Assembly (NCBI GenBank): GCA_002499585.1
Contig: DAMH01000012.1
Span: 713-64,712 of the forward strand
Direction of reading: 5' to 3'
Length of the DNA: 64,000 nucleotides
Origin: Euryarchaeota archaeon UBA552
GTDB taxonomy: Archaea > Thermoplasmatota > Poseidoniia > Poseidoniales > Thalassarchaeaceae
Shown: positions 43,970 to 52,025 of the stretch, in pieces
How positions within the stretch are numbered: position 1 is the first letter of the stretch
Layout of the letters: the number at the start of each line of letters is the position of its first letter
Translations under genes and position numbers: made by a program
The notes under the pieces: generated by a model
The model's database searches: none
Told to the model about the DNA's origin: nothing
What the model saw: only the letters and a program-made list of their open reading frames with translations

Positions 43970-44929
43970 TCAGGGCCATGAAAGATGCTTGCGGTCATCT
44001 GAACATGTTACTTGATATCGATTCAATCTATCAGGCCCGGCAATCAAAGAAGCCCCGCATTCTGGGCAGGTGGCGTGATCTGCTAGTTCCTCAAGCCATG
44101 CTCTGCGAGTCTCCAACTCATCCCCCTCGTCCCGTAATCTCCCCAGTATTCTCGACACCTCCACAGGAGTGTCAGAGCCAACGCTACTCCATGGGTCTGG
44201 CCCTATTGATGGCATTCCTTCCGCCACGTCCTCTTCAAATTCATCTTCAAGTGGAACAGGCCCCGACCTCGCAATGGGCCTGGAGACCAGGTACGCGCCA
44301 AAGAACCCACCGACGTGTGCAAGATGTGCTATTTTCGTTTCACCGCCATGGTCAGAAACATCGTACATTATGAAAACCTCCAAGCCAAGTCGTACCATAC
44401 ATATGACCCAGACTGGCCAGGCCCTGATTAAGAAAAGCAAGGGGAACTCAACCTCATCCCTCGGCCAACATGCCATGTAAGCTCCCAATAAACCGAATGC
44501 AGCACCACTTGCGCCCACGCACCTTGTCGGGTCCTCTGCATGTGTCAGTACCCATGCAATATTCCCGGATAGCAATCCGAGGAAGTATATGGCCAACCAT
44601 CGCTTTGCGCCCAATTTTTGTTCTAACGGCACCCCCAATAGGGCTATGACGAGAATGTTTGATAGAACATGCAACCATCCTGAGTGCAACCATGCAGCAG
44701 TAATCCACCTGTGAGCCACGGAAGGCTCAAATGCAATCAGCGGAATCAACGACAGAAAATCAAAAGGTTGGAAATTCAGTCCGAATACCCTGATAGCCTC
44801 TTGCCAAAATGATACTAAAAGCAGTGACAAGACAGTCGCAAGTGCGACACTCACTTCCATTTTGATCGAGTAGATGTATGGGCCGATTGCGAAAAGAAGT
44901 AGTAGCCCTAACAAAAAGTAATCACCCAT
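43970..44929 (-). CDS. Rhomboid intramembrane protease with C-terminal zinc ribbon
   Basis: From ATG 44929 the protein has 319 residues. It contains six or seven membrane helices with the rhomboid signature: the loop ITAAWLHSGWLHVLSNI, catalytic Ser in GASGAAFGLLGAY and catalytic His in IAHLAHVGGFFGAYL. The soluble C-terminal tail ends in a zinc-ribbon-like CPECGASL ... VTCSDDRKH, where only three cysteines are obvious. Rhomboids cut substrates inside the membrane. The open frame continues 57 residues upstream into the divergent ABC gene, which is not credible. It is followed by the NFACT gene with a likely overlap. Confidence 0.93.
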   Translation of the reverse strand: MGDYFLLGLLLLFAIGPYIYSIKMEVSVALATVLSLLLVSFWQEAIRVFGLNFQPFDFLSLIPLIAFEPSVAHRWITAAWLHSGWLHVLSNILVIALLGVPLEQKLGAKRWLAIYFLGLLSGNIAWVLTHAEDPTRCVGASGAAFGLLGAYMACWPRDEVEFPLLFLIRAWPVWVICMVRLGLEVFIMYDVSDHGGETKIAHLAHVGGFFGAYLVSRPIARSGPVPLEDEFEEDVAEGMPSIGPDPWSSVGSDTPVEVSRILGRLRDEGDELETRRAWLEELADHATCPECGASLIAGPDRLNRYQVTCSDDRKHLSWP

Positions 44930-45030
44930 AGTCAGGTCGAACCACCAAACTTCCAAGATAGCACCCCGAACACACCCAACAGCCCTCCCACGATAGCCCC
45001 TCCGGCTGAATCCGGTGAACTGAAAGGACT

Positions 45031-46449
45031 GTGCCAACTCCAATGACCGTGACCGGACCCCTCTTGACGGCCAGTGGAGTAACCGTTCAGAGGGGTACAA
45101 GAGTGGTTTTGAAAGATATCGACCTTGCCATAGAAAGGGGAGAAATAGTCACACTCACAGGACAAAATGGATCAGGTAAAACAACTCTGTTGGAGACAAT
45201 AGCAGGGTTGCACTCGCTAAAAAAAGGCCGAGTAAAGGCTACTTATACAAACGGTAATGACATAATAATCAGAGATCTGAAAGGGAGAAGAACACCTGCA
45301 CCCGGCGTTTCATTGGCGCTACAATCTGTTGGTGCCTGCCTAGATGAGTCGGTCATCGAGCGTCTAAGAACAGCATCATCCGTCGCCGGAATCAAAATCG
45401 ATGATGAGGCGCTGGAAACGGAGATGGAAAAATGGTCCGTTCTCCACAGGGCGAATGACAGATTAGCCATCCTCTCAAATGGTTTGAGAAAAAGAGTTTC
45501 AGTGTTATCAGCCCTTTTACCGGCCATGTTTTCGAACCATCAAAGACTCATCCTTCTCGATGAGCCGGGTGATGGGATGGATGATGAATCAAAGAATATC
45601 CTCAAATCTTCAATCATGATGATGAAAGACTCTGGGCACTCAATAGTTATCGTCACCCACGATACCTCAATGGTAGAGTTATCCGACAGGACAGTCGCAC
45701 TCAGCAATGGAAAAATCACCACCTCAATTCAGAAATCTAGGAAACCCTCTCACGTGCCGTTACTAGATTCGTACGACGATAATTCCGGAATCAAAGAATT
45801 TTGCAGATGGATCGTCGCAATTGAAAGAAGAAATCCAGTCGACACCATACAGAGACTCGTACCCGCTCTTCTCGCATTGTTCCTGATAAGATCTGTAGGG
45901 TTAGAGGACATAACTAACCAAAACACATATTCCCTTGCTTTCTATTTGCTTATCCCAGCGCTAGTGTCTGTTATGGCTCGCCCTGCACTCATTGACAGAC
46001 TATCTGAAGAGCGATCAGGAGATTGGTGGCGTGCCCACCTCGGGAGATCAGTGCGACCATATGCTACAATACTAGGAGGCCCGTGGCTATTGCCGCTTCC
46101 ACTTGTCTATCTATCATTTGCTGTGATTTCGTTCAATGCCACCCAGATTGATCAAAGTGCGCAGTATTGGCTCTGGTTGCCTGCACTCGCTTTGATCGAT
46201 ATAGGAATCGCAGCCACTGCCATTCAGATGCTTGTATCAGGCCTGGAGCGCAGTGGAGCAGTCGCTGTTTCTTTAATGATGATTATTTTGATCTGGCCAT
46301 TTATGATGACTCTCGAAGCCACTGCGTTGTTGTTGGAAGAAGGATTTCAATACAATTTGGGTTTTGATACACCGCTGGGGCTCATAATCCTCTCCAGTTT
46401 GATATCAGCGGGAGTCTGGCTATCGGCAGTGGTAATTCCAGATCAATGA
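45031..46449 (+). CDS. Haem-exporter-like ABC protein: CcmA-type ATPase fused to CcmB-like membrane domain
   Basis: A 472-residue single chain. Residues 1-235 are an ABC ATPase: Walker A GQNGSGKTT at 44-52, signature LSNGLRKR, Walker B LILLDEPGDGMDDE and H-loop VTHD. Residues about 255-472 are a six-helix membrane domain of CcmB size. In System I cytochrome c maturation, CcmA and CcmB are usually separate proteins that, with CcmC and CcmD, load haem onto CcmE. The assignment rests on ABC type, size of the membrane part, and the CcmC and CcmD-like genes directly downstream; the membrane domain itself is divergent. Starts at GTG 45031 or ATG 45043 are both possible. It is divergent from the rhomboid gene. 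Confidence 0.78.
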   Translation: MPTPMTVTGPLLTASGVTVQRGTRVVLKDIDLAIERGEIVTLTGQNGSGKTTLLETIAGLHSLKKGRVKATYTNGNDIIIRDLKGRRTPAPGVSLALQSVGACLDESVIERLRTASSVAGIKIDDEALETEMEKWSVLHRANDRLAILSNGLRKRVSVLSALLPAMFSNHQRLILLDEPGDGMDDESKNILKSSIMMMKDSGHSIVIVTHDTSMVELSDRTVALSNGKITTSIQKSRKPSHVPLLDSYDDNSGIKEFCRWIVAIERRNPVDTIQRLVPALLALFLIRSVGLEDITNQNTYSLAFYLLIPALVSVMARPALIDRLSEERSGDWWRAHLGRSVRPYATILGGPWLLPLPLVYLSFAVISFNATQIDQSAQYWLWLPALALIDIGIAATAIQMLVSGLERSGAVAVSLMMIILIWPFMMTLEATALLLEEGFQYNLGFDTPLGLIILSSLISAGVWLSAVVIPDQ

Positions 46450-46491
46450 ATCAATGCATTCATTCATTCATGATGATTCAGCCGGTGGTGC

Positions 46492-47232
46492 ATGGGCCGA
46501 TCCGCCGGGCTGGGTGAAAATCGTTATCCCAATTTGGCTAATTACCTTGTCCTTGTAGGTGGAATTGGGGTTGCAATAACCGTTTTTCTAGGAACCTTCT
46601 GGGCTCCAGATGTTAATCCAAGCCAATGGAGAGCTCCAGAGGCCTACAGGATAATATTCTTGCACGTCCCATTCGCTTGGACATCATTCCTTGCTTTCAC
46701 TGTTCTTTTCATAGGCTCGCTAGGCTGGTACATAACCCATTCAGACAAATCATGGAGGTTGGTCCAAACAGGCTCAGATCTAGGTTTATTATTCGGAATC
46801 GGAGTAATTACCTCTGGTCCAATCTGGGGTATGGCTGAGTGGGGAGTCCCATGGGATTGGGCTGATTTAAGGTTGAATACATTCGGCCTTCTCACAGCAA
46901 TAGCCCTGTTTATAGTGATGGCCAGAAGGTCTCAACCAGATCATGATTCATCCAGAGACACAATAGCATCGGCAGGATTGTTCGGTTTCATGTTGGTTCC
47001 AATTACCATAATTGCGACCACAATTTATCAAAAAAGGCACCCAGGAATCGTTGTTCTGGAGACAGAGGATACCGGCCTCGATCCTCAGATCAGGGCCGTC
47101 ATGCTTCTTGGGTTCGCATCCTTGACCCTTCTCTTCATTGGCTTTTCAATAATTTCAAACCACCTCTACTCATTGGAGGCGTCCGCCGAGGACATTCTAA
47201 AAGACATGGATGAGAGGCCGGGGGGCGAGTGA
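46492..47232 (+). CDS. ccmC: Haem exporter/handling protein CcmC
   Basis: A 246-residue six-helix membrane protein. The haem-handling WxWD-type tryptophan-rich motif appears as WGVPWDWADLRL, with flanking histidines in FLHVPFAWTS and in YQKRHPGIVV. These are the hallmarks of CcmC, which delivers haem to CcmE in c-type cytochrome maturation. The start ATG follows a GGTGGTG ribosome-binding site, 42 bases after the CcmA-CcmB-like gene. The stop codon TGA abuts the start of the small CcmD-like gene without a gap. CcmE and CcmF are not in the window. Confidence 0.88.
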   Translation: MGRSAGLGENRYPNLANYLVLVGGIGVAITVFLGTFWAPDVNPSQWRAPEAYRIIFLHVPFAWTSFLAFTVLFIGSLGWYITHSDKSWRLVQTGSDLGLLFGIGVITSGPIWGMAEWGVPWDWADLRLNTFGLLTAIALFIVMARRSQPDHDSSRDTIASAGLFGFMLVPITIIATTIYQKRHPGIVVLETEDTGLDPQIRAVMLLGFASLTLLFIGFSIISNHLYSLEASAEDILKDMDERPGGE

Positions 47233-47391
47233 ATGTCAGGATTCTATCATCTATTGCTTGCAGATTCCATACTCATTGGCATACTTGTCATTTATGGCCG
47301 ATGGGTCCTGCTGAGGCATCGATCCCTTGAGGATTTTAGGACCAGCATTATTCAAATCCAACCCCTGCCACCAGATGAAGGCGAGGCATAA
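47233..47391 (+). CDS. CcmD-like single-helix protein (52 residues)
   Basis: A short open frame of 52 codons starting at the ATG directly after the ccmC stop and ending in TAATG, which overlaps the nmd3 start. The product has a short N-terminus (MSGFYHLLLA), one membrane helix of about 20 residues to residue 25, a positive inside flank (RHR), and a Pro/Asp/Glu-rich tail. Size, topology and position match CcmD, the small adaptor between the CcmABC haem transporter and CcmE. CcmD proteins share little sequence, so the call depends on context. Perfect fit between both neighbours supports that it is translated. Confidence 0.7.
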   Translation: MSGFYHLLLADSILIGILVIYGRWVLLRHRSLEDFRTSIIQIQPLPPDEGEA

Positions 47392-48446
47392 TGACTGACG
47401 AATTCTGTATTGTCTGCGGCTCACCACCGCCAATATACGAAGGTCGTTTGTGCGAGGATTGTTTGAGGAAGAGAACGCATTTGTCAAAGATCTCTGACCG
47501 TATTCAACAAAACAGATGCTCAAAGTGTAACCTGCATCAAATAGGCGTTGGTTGGGCTAATGATGATGACCTCGCTATTGCAGAGAGAAGAATAAGGGAG
47601 AATTTGGTAATCCTCGCGGACGCCTCCGATGTAGATCTACAATTATCTGTTGAAACAATCGATGAAAGATCCTCACGAATAAACATAGATGTCCGTGCCT
47701 CAGTGTTTGGATTAGAATTTAGTGACAGCCACATGACTCTTTTGCAAACAAGCGATGTAGTTTGTCAGACCTGTTCACGAAAGGACGGAGCCTATTTCGA
47801 AGCGGAGTTCCAAATCAGGTCCACTGGCAGGAAACTTAGCGCTGACGAATTGTCAGAGGTCAGGGCGACACTTGATGAAATGCTCGGAGATTCCTCATCA
47901 GATCCCATGTTTTTTGTGACTAAGGAAGGTCCTGTGCAGGGTGGCTGGGATCTCCAATTGGGATCCAAGTCAATGGCAAGAATATGGTCTAGAAAATTAA
48001 TTCAGAGGTTCGGAGGATCTGCAAAAGAAACCTCCACTGTGATAGGTGTAAAAGACGGATCGGAAGTCACCAGACTAACTATCTCTTATCGAAAACCAGC
48101 ATTCTCCATAGGCGATGTTATGAGACTAAAAAAATCTGTCTGGATAGTCGTGGGTTGGCAGAAGGACGGACCCATTCTCGGCTCTCTGAAAAATAATCAA
48201 CGCGTAGGAAAAACATGGCGGGACATGGAAAAGTCCTCCGTTATTTGTTCAAATGATGATCAATTGGAGGTTCAAATTTTGAATAAAGACGAATCAGCAG
48301 CAGATGTGATGATCCCGGTCGATTGGAATATTGCCACAGTGGCCTTGCCATTTGATTACGAAGGTGAGAGTACCTTACGGATAGGCATGGTTGAGGATTC
48401 ATGGGTTGCGCTCCCATACTCGTCCAAAGGTGGGGGCCCAACATGA
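47391..48446 (+). CDS. NMD3 family ribosome-associated protein
   Basis: A 351-residue protein with the N-terminal double zinc ribbon of NMD3 (EFCIVCGSPPP ... LCEDCLRKR, then RCSKCNLHQIGVGW, and later VCQTCSRKDGAYFEAEFQIR). A beta-rich C-terminal half follows. In eukaryotes NMD3 is the export adaptor of the 60S subunit; archaeal homologues are thought to act in large-subunit maturation. The start codon overlaps the CcmD-like stop (TAATG) and its stop overlaps the next gene (ATGA), so it is coupled on both sides in a run that begins with the haem exporter. Confidence 0.87.
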   Translation: MTDEFCIVCGSPPPIYEGRLCEDCLRKRTHLSKISDRIQQNRCSKCNLHQIGVGWANDDDLAIAERRIRENLVILADASDVDLQLSVETIDERSSRINIDVRASVFGLEFSDSHMTLLQTSDVVCQTCSRKDGAYFEAEFQIRSTGRKLSADELSEVRATLDEMLGDSSSDPMFFVTKEGPVQGGWDLQLGSKSMARIWSRKLIQRFGGSAKETSTVIGVKDGSEVTRLTISYRKPAFSIGDVMRLKKSVWIVVGWQKDGPILGSLKNNQRVGKTWRDMEKSSVICSNDDQLEVQILNKDESAADVMIPVDWNIATVALPFDYEGESTLRIGMVEDSWVALPYSSKGGGPT

Positions 48447-49480
48447 CGGATCAAATTGCAATGCTCAAAGAATTCGACAAACAGGACATGGCGAGCTGGA
48501 CTAGGAAGTTTATCGACGACCTTGAGACAGCCTTTCAGCACGATCTTGGAATCCTGGATGATGACGACTGGCATGGCATTCTATGCATAGGCATGGGCGG
48601 TTCTGGTGCCGGAGGAGAACTATTGAGCACACTGGCAGACAATTATGCGGGCTTGCCAATCGTAAACTGGAGGGATTATGGTTTACCGTCTTGGTGGGGC
48701 CCAGAGTGGTTGGTAATAGCGACTTCATACTCTGGAAACACAGAAGAGACTCTAGATGGGGTCACCTTGGCTCTAGAAAAAGGGGGAACTGTGATTGGAA
48801 TTTCTTCTGGGGGGAGGTTGGAATCATTGCTCGACAGTAACGAAGAGGGCCATCACATTAACGTCCCAGCTGGGCAGATGCCGCGTTCAGCTTTCGGCCA
48901 TCTTTTTGGTACGCAACTATCATTGATGTGGACTCTAGGAATATTTCCTGCCCCCACAGACGAGGATCTCGGTTTAATGATCAACAGACTCAGGGATGCA
49001 ACTCGGTTATGGGACCCTCAGCAAGGATCCACGCTCGCACTAAAGGCCGCTGAGTTGTTGTCGGGCTCTGACATTGGGGTTGTTTCCTCAAGCAATCTAG
49101 GCTGCGTCTCTCAAAGATTCGTAAACCAATTGAATGAGAACTCGAATGTTTTCGGAAGATCCTCTGTCATGCCTGAAATGAGTCACAATGAAATCATACC
49201 CTGGACAGATGAGCATCCGGGAAGAAGGACATTAGTGTTAATAAAATCCGATTTAGCCGAGTTGGGAAATAAAAAAAGGATTGAGTGGTTTGAAGAAAAA
49301 TCCATTTTCACACATAAACTCGTCATCGAAGCTGTCGGATCCTCTCTTGTCGAACATCTACTTTATGTGGCCCACGTGTCAGACTGGATAAGCATAATGT
49401 TGGCAGTCTCAAATGGAGTCGACCCGTCTGACATGGATGCTATACCGGAGTTGAAGGAATTCTTGAAGGAAGGTCAATAG
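48443..49480 (+). CDS. Bifunctional phosphoglucose/phosphomannose isomerase
   Basis: A 345-residue SIS-domain sugar isomerase. It has CIGMGGSGAGGELL, the phosphate-binding TSYSGNTEETL, and the catalytic segment MPEMSHNEIIPW typical of the archaeal PGI/PMI family. It interconverts glucose-6-, fructose-6- and mannose-6-phosphate, linking central carbon flow to mannose donors for glycosylation. ATG 48443 overlaps the nmd3 stop by four bases (ATGA). The end overlaps the M23 gene on the opposite strand by seven bases. Confidence 0.93.
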   Translation: MTDQIAMLKEFDKQDMASWTRKFIDDLETAFQHDLGILDDDDWHGILCIGMGGSGAGGELLSTLADNYAGLPIVNWRDYGLPSWWGPEWLVIATSYSGNTEETLDGVTLALEKGGTVIGISSGGRLESLLDSNEEGHHINVPAGQMPRSAFGHLFGTQLSLMWTLGIFPAPTDEDLGLMINRLRDATRLWDPQQGSTLALKAAELLSGSDIGVVSSSNLGCVSQRFVNQLNENSNVFGRSSVMPEMSHNEIIPWTDEHPGRRTLVLIKSDLAELGNKKRIEWFEEKSIFTHKLVIEAVGSSLVEHLLYVAHVSDWISIMLAVSNGVDPSDMDAIPELKEFLKEGQ

Positions 49481-50061
49481 ATCGGCCCAAGGACTATTCT
49501 GGGGTCTGGATATTCCAATAGAGCAATGTCCCTGTCTGCTGGATTCACGACTCCGGGCATGTCGTGGGTACCCGGGTCTGACCATGACAATTGGAAGTGC
49601 AGGTGTGGCTCCCAACCGCCATTCTCATGTTTATTCCCAATTCTACAGATAACCTCTCCTTTCGAAATGTGTTGTCCAACTTCCTTGTCCTCGATTGAAA
49701 TTTTGTCCAAGTGGCCGTAAAGAGCCCACAAATTCCTATTTTCGATAACGTGTTTTGTCACGATCACATTCCCATAGTCTCCTTCCGATGGATTGTATCC
49801 ATAATATGCGATCTCACCATCTTCAAATGCCATACAGGGTGTGCCTACTGGGCCTCCGATATCTATTCCGATGTGAAGAAATCTAGAATTTTCGAATAAT
49901 TCGGATGAGTACATCCCAGGCCGCAACTCATCATACCTTCCGATATCAAAATCAAAATCCGAGGGACCATACACTCCTTTTGTAAAGTCACGCACCTGAT
50001 ACACATCAGGCAGGTGGACAACCGCATGAAACTGCTTGGCCGACCAGTCAGGAATATTCAT
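49474..50061 (-). CDS. M23/LytM-like metallopeptidase domain protein
   Basis: A 195-residue protein with the complete LytM/M23 zinc site: HIGIDIGGPVGTPC (His and Asp ligands) and, near the C-terminus, PHLHFQLSW (HxH), with DYGNVIVTKH and ALYGHLDKIS between. M23 enzymes usually cut peptide cross-links in bacterial murein. An archaeon lacks murein, so the target may be another peptide or bacterial cell wall, or catalysis may be lost. No signal peptide is visible, which is odd for this family and points to a cytoplasmic place. The ATG at 50061 lies seven bases after the rmuC stop; TTG 50067 is an alternative start. Confidence 0.88.
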   Translation of the reverse strand: MNIPDWSAKQFHAVVHLPDVYQVRDFTKGVYGPSDFDFDIGRYDELRPGMYSSELFENSRFLHIGIDIGGPVGTPCMAFEDGEIAYYGYNPSEGDYGNVIVTKHVIENRNLWALYGHLDKISIEDKEVGQHISKGEVICRIGNKHENGGWEPHLHFQLSWSDPGTHDMPGVVNPADRDIALLEYPDPRIVLGPIY

Positions 50062-50068
50062 CTCCAAA

Positions 50069-51280
50069 TCAACTCTTCTTCACGTCGTCACGCGCTTTGC
50101 TTTCAATTTCCCTAATTTCGGGAAGCTTTCTTGATGAGCCGTCAGCAACTCTCAGAGCTTCCAGCCTTCTTCCAGATGGGATGACGTTACCGTATGAACC
50201 AACGGCACGATTGTAGGCATTCAAAGCGGTCGTCAGACCATTACCAACTTTGGATAGGTCATCACCGAACTTTGCGGCGCGATCATAGAATTCTTTGGCG
50301 CTATCGAGGATCTCTCTTGAGTTTTCAACAGCAGAATGCTGCTGCCAGTATATCCCCACAGTTCTGAGCAAACCAATCAATGTAACTGGCGTTGCAATTA
50401 AGATATGCTTTCGGAAAGCATATTCTTGCAAGGATGGGTTTACCTCGAAAGCTGAAGAGAGGATTGGTTCTGCAGGAATGAACATCACTGTGAAATCAGC
50501 ACCCTTGACGAAACTGGAGTAATTCCTAGAGGCCAGTTCGTCTATGTGTGATTTCACCGCCTTTGAATGTTCCATCATGTGATTTGATTTTATTTTAATA
50601 TCCTCTGATTCGAGTGCGTCCCAGTAGGAGGCCAATGGAACCTTTGCATCTACTGGAATTCGACCACCGCCTGGAATTTTGGCAATCATATCCACCCTTG
50701 AGCCCCCCTTTCCAGAGACGAGCGTGTCTTCGACATTGAAATCGCAGTGTTCTAACATGCCAGCTGACTCAGCAATATTCTTTAGTGATATTTCCCCCCA
50801 TCTTCCCCTTGCTTTGACGGAGCCTCTGAGAGCGGTGGACAACTGTATATTTGTGTCCCTTAGTCCAGTTGTTTCCTTCTGTAGAATCTCTATTGTTCGT
50901 TTAAGGCCCTGATAAGCCCCTTCTCGACTAATCTCCATATCGCTGGTGGCCTTCTCGAGATTCTTCAGCTCCTCACGTATTGGGGCAATGAGATCCTCCA
51001 CTGCTTTTGTGCGTGCTTCCATGTCCCTTTCCGCGGAAGTTTGGACTTTGCCAAGTCTTTCAGCAGCGACCCTGAGGAAATCCTCTGAATTCTTCCTTCC
51101 AATCTCAACTGCCAAATTCTGGATTTCCGCCTTTAATTTTGACTCTGAGATGCCTTGAGCACGAATCCTCTCCTCAGTCCTGATCCTTTCAACACTCATT
51201 TTTCGGGTTCCTAGCAACCACCCTATCGAACCCCCGGTGACCAGCCCTATCAAAACAAGTGCAACAGAGGTGGGGTCCAC
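50069..51280 (-). CDS. rmuC: RmuC family DNA recombination protein
   Basis: A 403-residue protein with an N-terminal membrane helix (VALVLIGLVTGGSIGWLLG), a coiled coil from about 30 to 140, and the RmuC nuclease-like domain containing ARGRWGEISLKNIAESAGM and RIPVDAKVPLASYWDALE. RmuC was found in bacteria to limit inversions at short inverted repeats, and is suspected to be a PD-(D/E)XK-type nuclease. It is bacterial in distribution with scattered archaeal members. The start is a GTG. It is followed closely by the M23 gene on the same strand. Confidence 0.94.
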   Translation of the reverse strand: MDPTSVALVLIGLVTGGSIGWLLGTRKMSVERIRTEERIRAQGISESKLKAEIQNLAVEIGRKNSEDFLRVAAERLGKVQTSAERDMEARTKAVEDLIAPIREELKNLEKATSDMEISREGAYQGLKRTIEILQKETTGLRDTNIQLSTALRGSVKARGRWGEISLKNIAESAGMLEHCDFNVEDTLVSGKGGSRVDMIAKIPGGGRIPVDAKVPLASYWDALESEDIKIKSNHMMEHSKAVKSHIDELASRNYSSFVKGADFTVMFIPAEPILSSAFEVNPSLQEYAFRKHILIATPVTLIGLLRTVGIYWQQHSAVENSREILDSAKEFYDRAAKFGDDLSKVGNGLTTALNAYNRAVGSYGNVIPSGRRLEALRVADGSSRKLPEIREIESKARDDVKKS

Positions 51281-51370
51281 ACCTTTACCTACACTAACGT
51301 AGGTAAATAAAGAAGCACAATGATGTCTGGTTCAGTAAGGTATGAATTACTGTAAGTTCTGTCGAACCAC

Positions 51371-52003
51371 ATGAAGGCCAAGCATCTGGCTATGAGGATA
51401 TCCAAGCTCAAAAAAATTTATTCCCCCCGAATCGAATTGGAACAATATACAACACCAGGCGATTTGGTCGCCAAGTGGGTTATCATGGCCTCTAATTCTG
51501 GTGATTTGGACTCAGAATCAATTGTCCTAGATTTGGGTTGTGGTAATGGCGCATTAGGTCTTGGGGCCTTAATTTACGGAGCAAAAAAGGCAATCATGGT
51601 AGATAAAGACCCTGACTCATTACTTATCATGGAACAGAATAGCAGAGTACTGAAGGTCCAAGATAGAGTTACAACAATACAGGCTGATGTATCCCACGTT
51701 GGTAAAATCGGACCCGACTTAGTATTTTGCAATCCTCCGTGGGGAACACAGTTGAGAGGTGCCGATCGACCTTTTTTGGAGAAAATTAAGGAATTGAATT
51801 CCGTTTCGTACATCCTTCATTCAAGCAGCTCCAATCACATAGAGAAAATATTCCAGTCATGGAATTGGAGCGTCGTTGAGTTATTCTCTCATGAGTTCCC
51901 ACTGGGATCATCTTACTCCCATCATAAGAAAATGAGGGGGTCTACGAGTTCAACACTTTGGAGACTGACACCACCGGACATCACAGGGCCGGACCGTTCA
52001 TAG
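51371..52003 (+). CDS. METTL5-like N6-adenine methyltransferase
   Basis: A 210-residue class I methyltransferase. It has the N-terminal LEQYTTPGDLVAKWV typical of METTL5, the SAM loop VLDLGCGNGALGLGAL, and the catalytic NPPWG (NPPFG in most family members) inside LVFCNPPWGTQLRG. METTL5 methylates a conserved adenine in small-subunit rRNA. The Phe-to-Trp change is conservative. The gene lies 22 bases before the Csl4-RRM fusion gene on the same strand, giving a two-gene RNA-processing unit. A TATGAATTAC element about 25 bases upstream may serve as a TATA box for leaderless transcription. Confidence 0.87.
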   Translation: MKAKHLAMRISKLKKIYSPRIELEQYTTPGDLVAKWVIMASNSGDLDSESIVLDLGCGNGALGLGALIYGAKKAIMVDKDPDSLLIMEQNSRVLKVQDRVTTIQADVSHVGKIGPDLVFCNPPWGTQLRGADRPFLEKIKELNSVSYILHSSSSNHIEKIFQSWNWSVVELFSHEFPLGSSYSHHKKMRGSTSSTLWRLTPPDITGPDRS

Positions 52004-52025
52004 CGGGACGTCCAATGGCGCGGTT

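Noticed and set aside
46456..46482. Short ATTC tandem repeat before ccmC
   Set aside because: Only about three units long, not enough to call a functional repeat.
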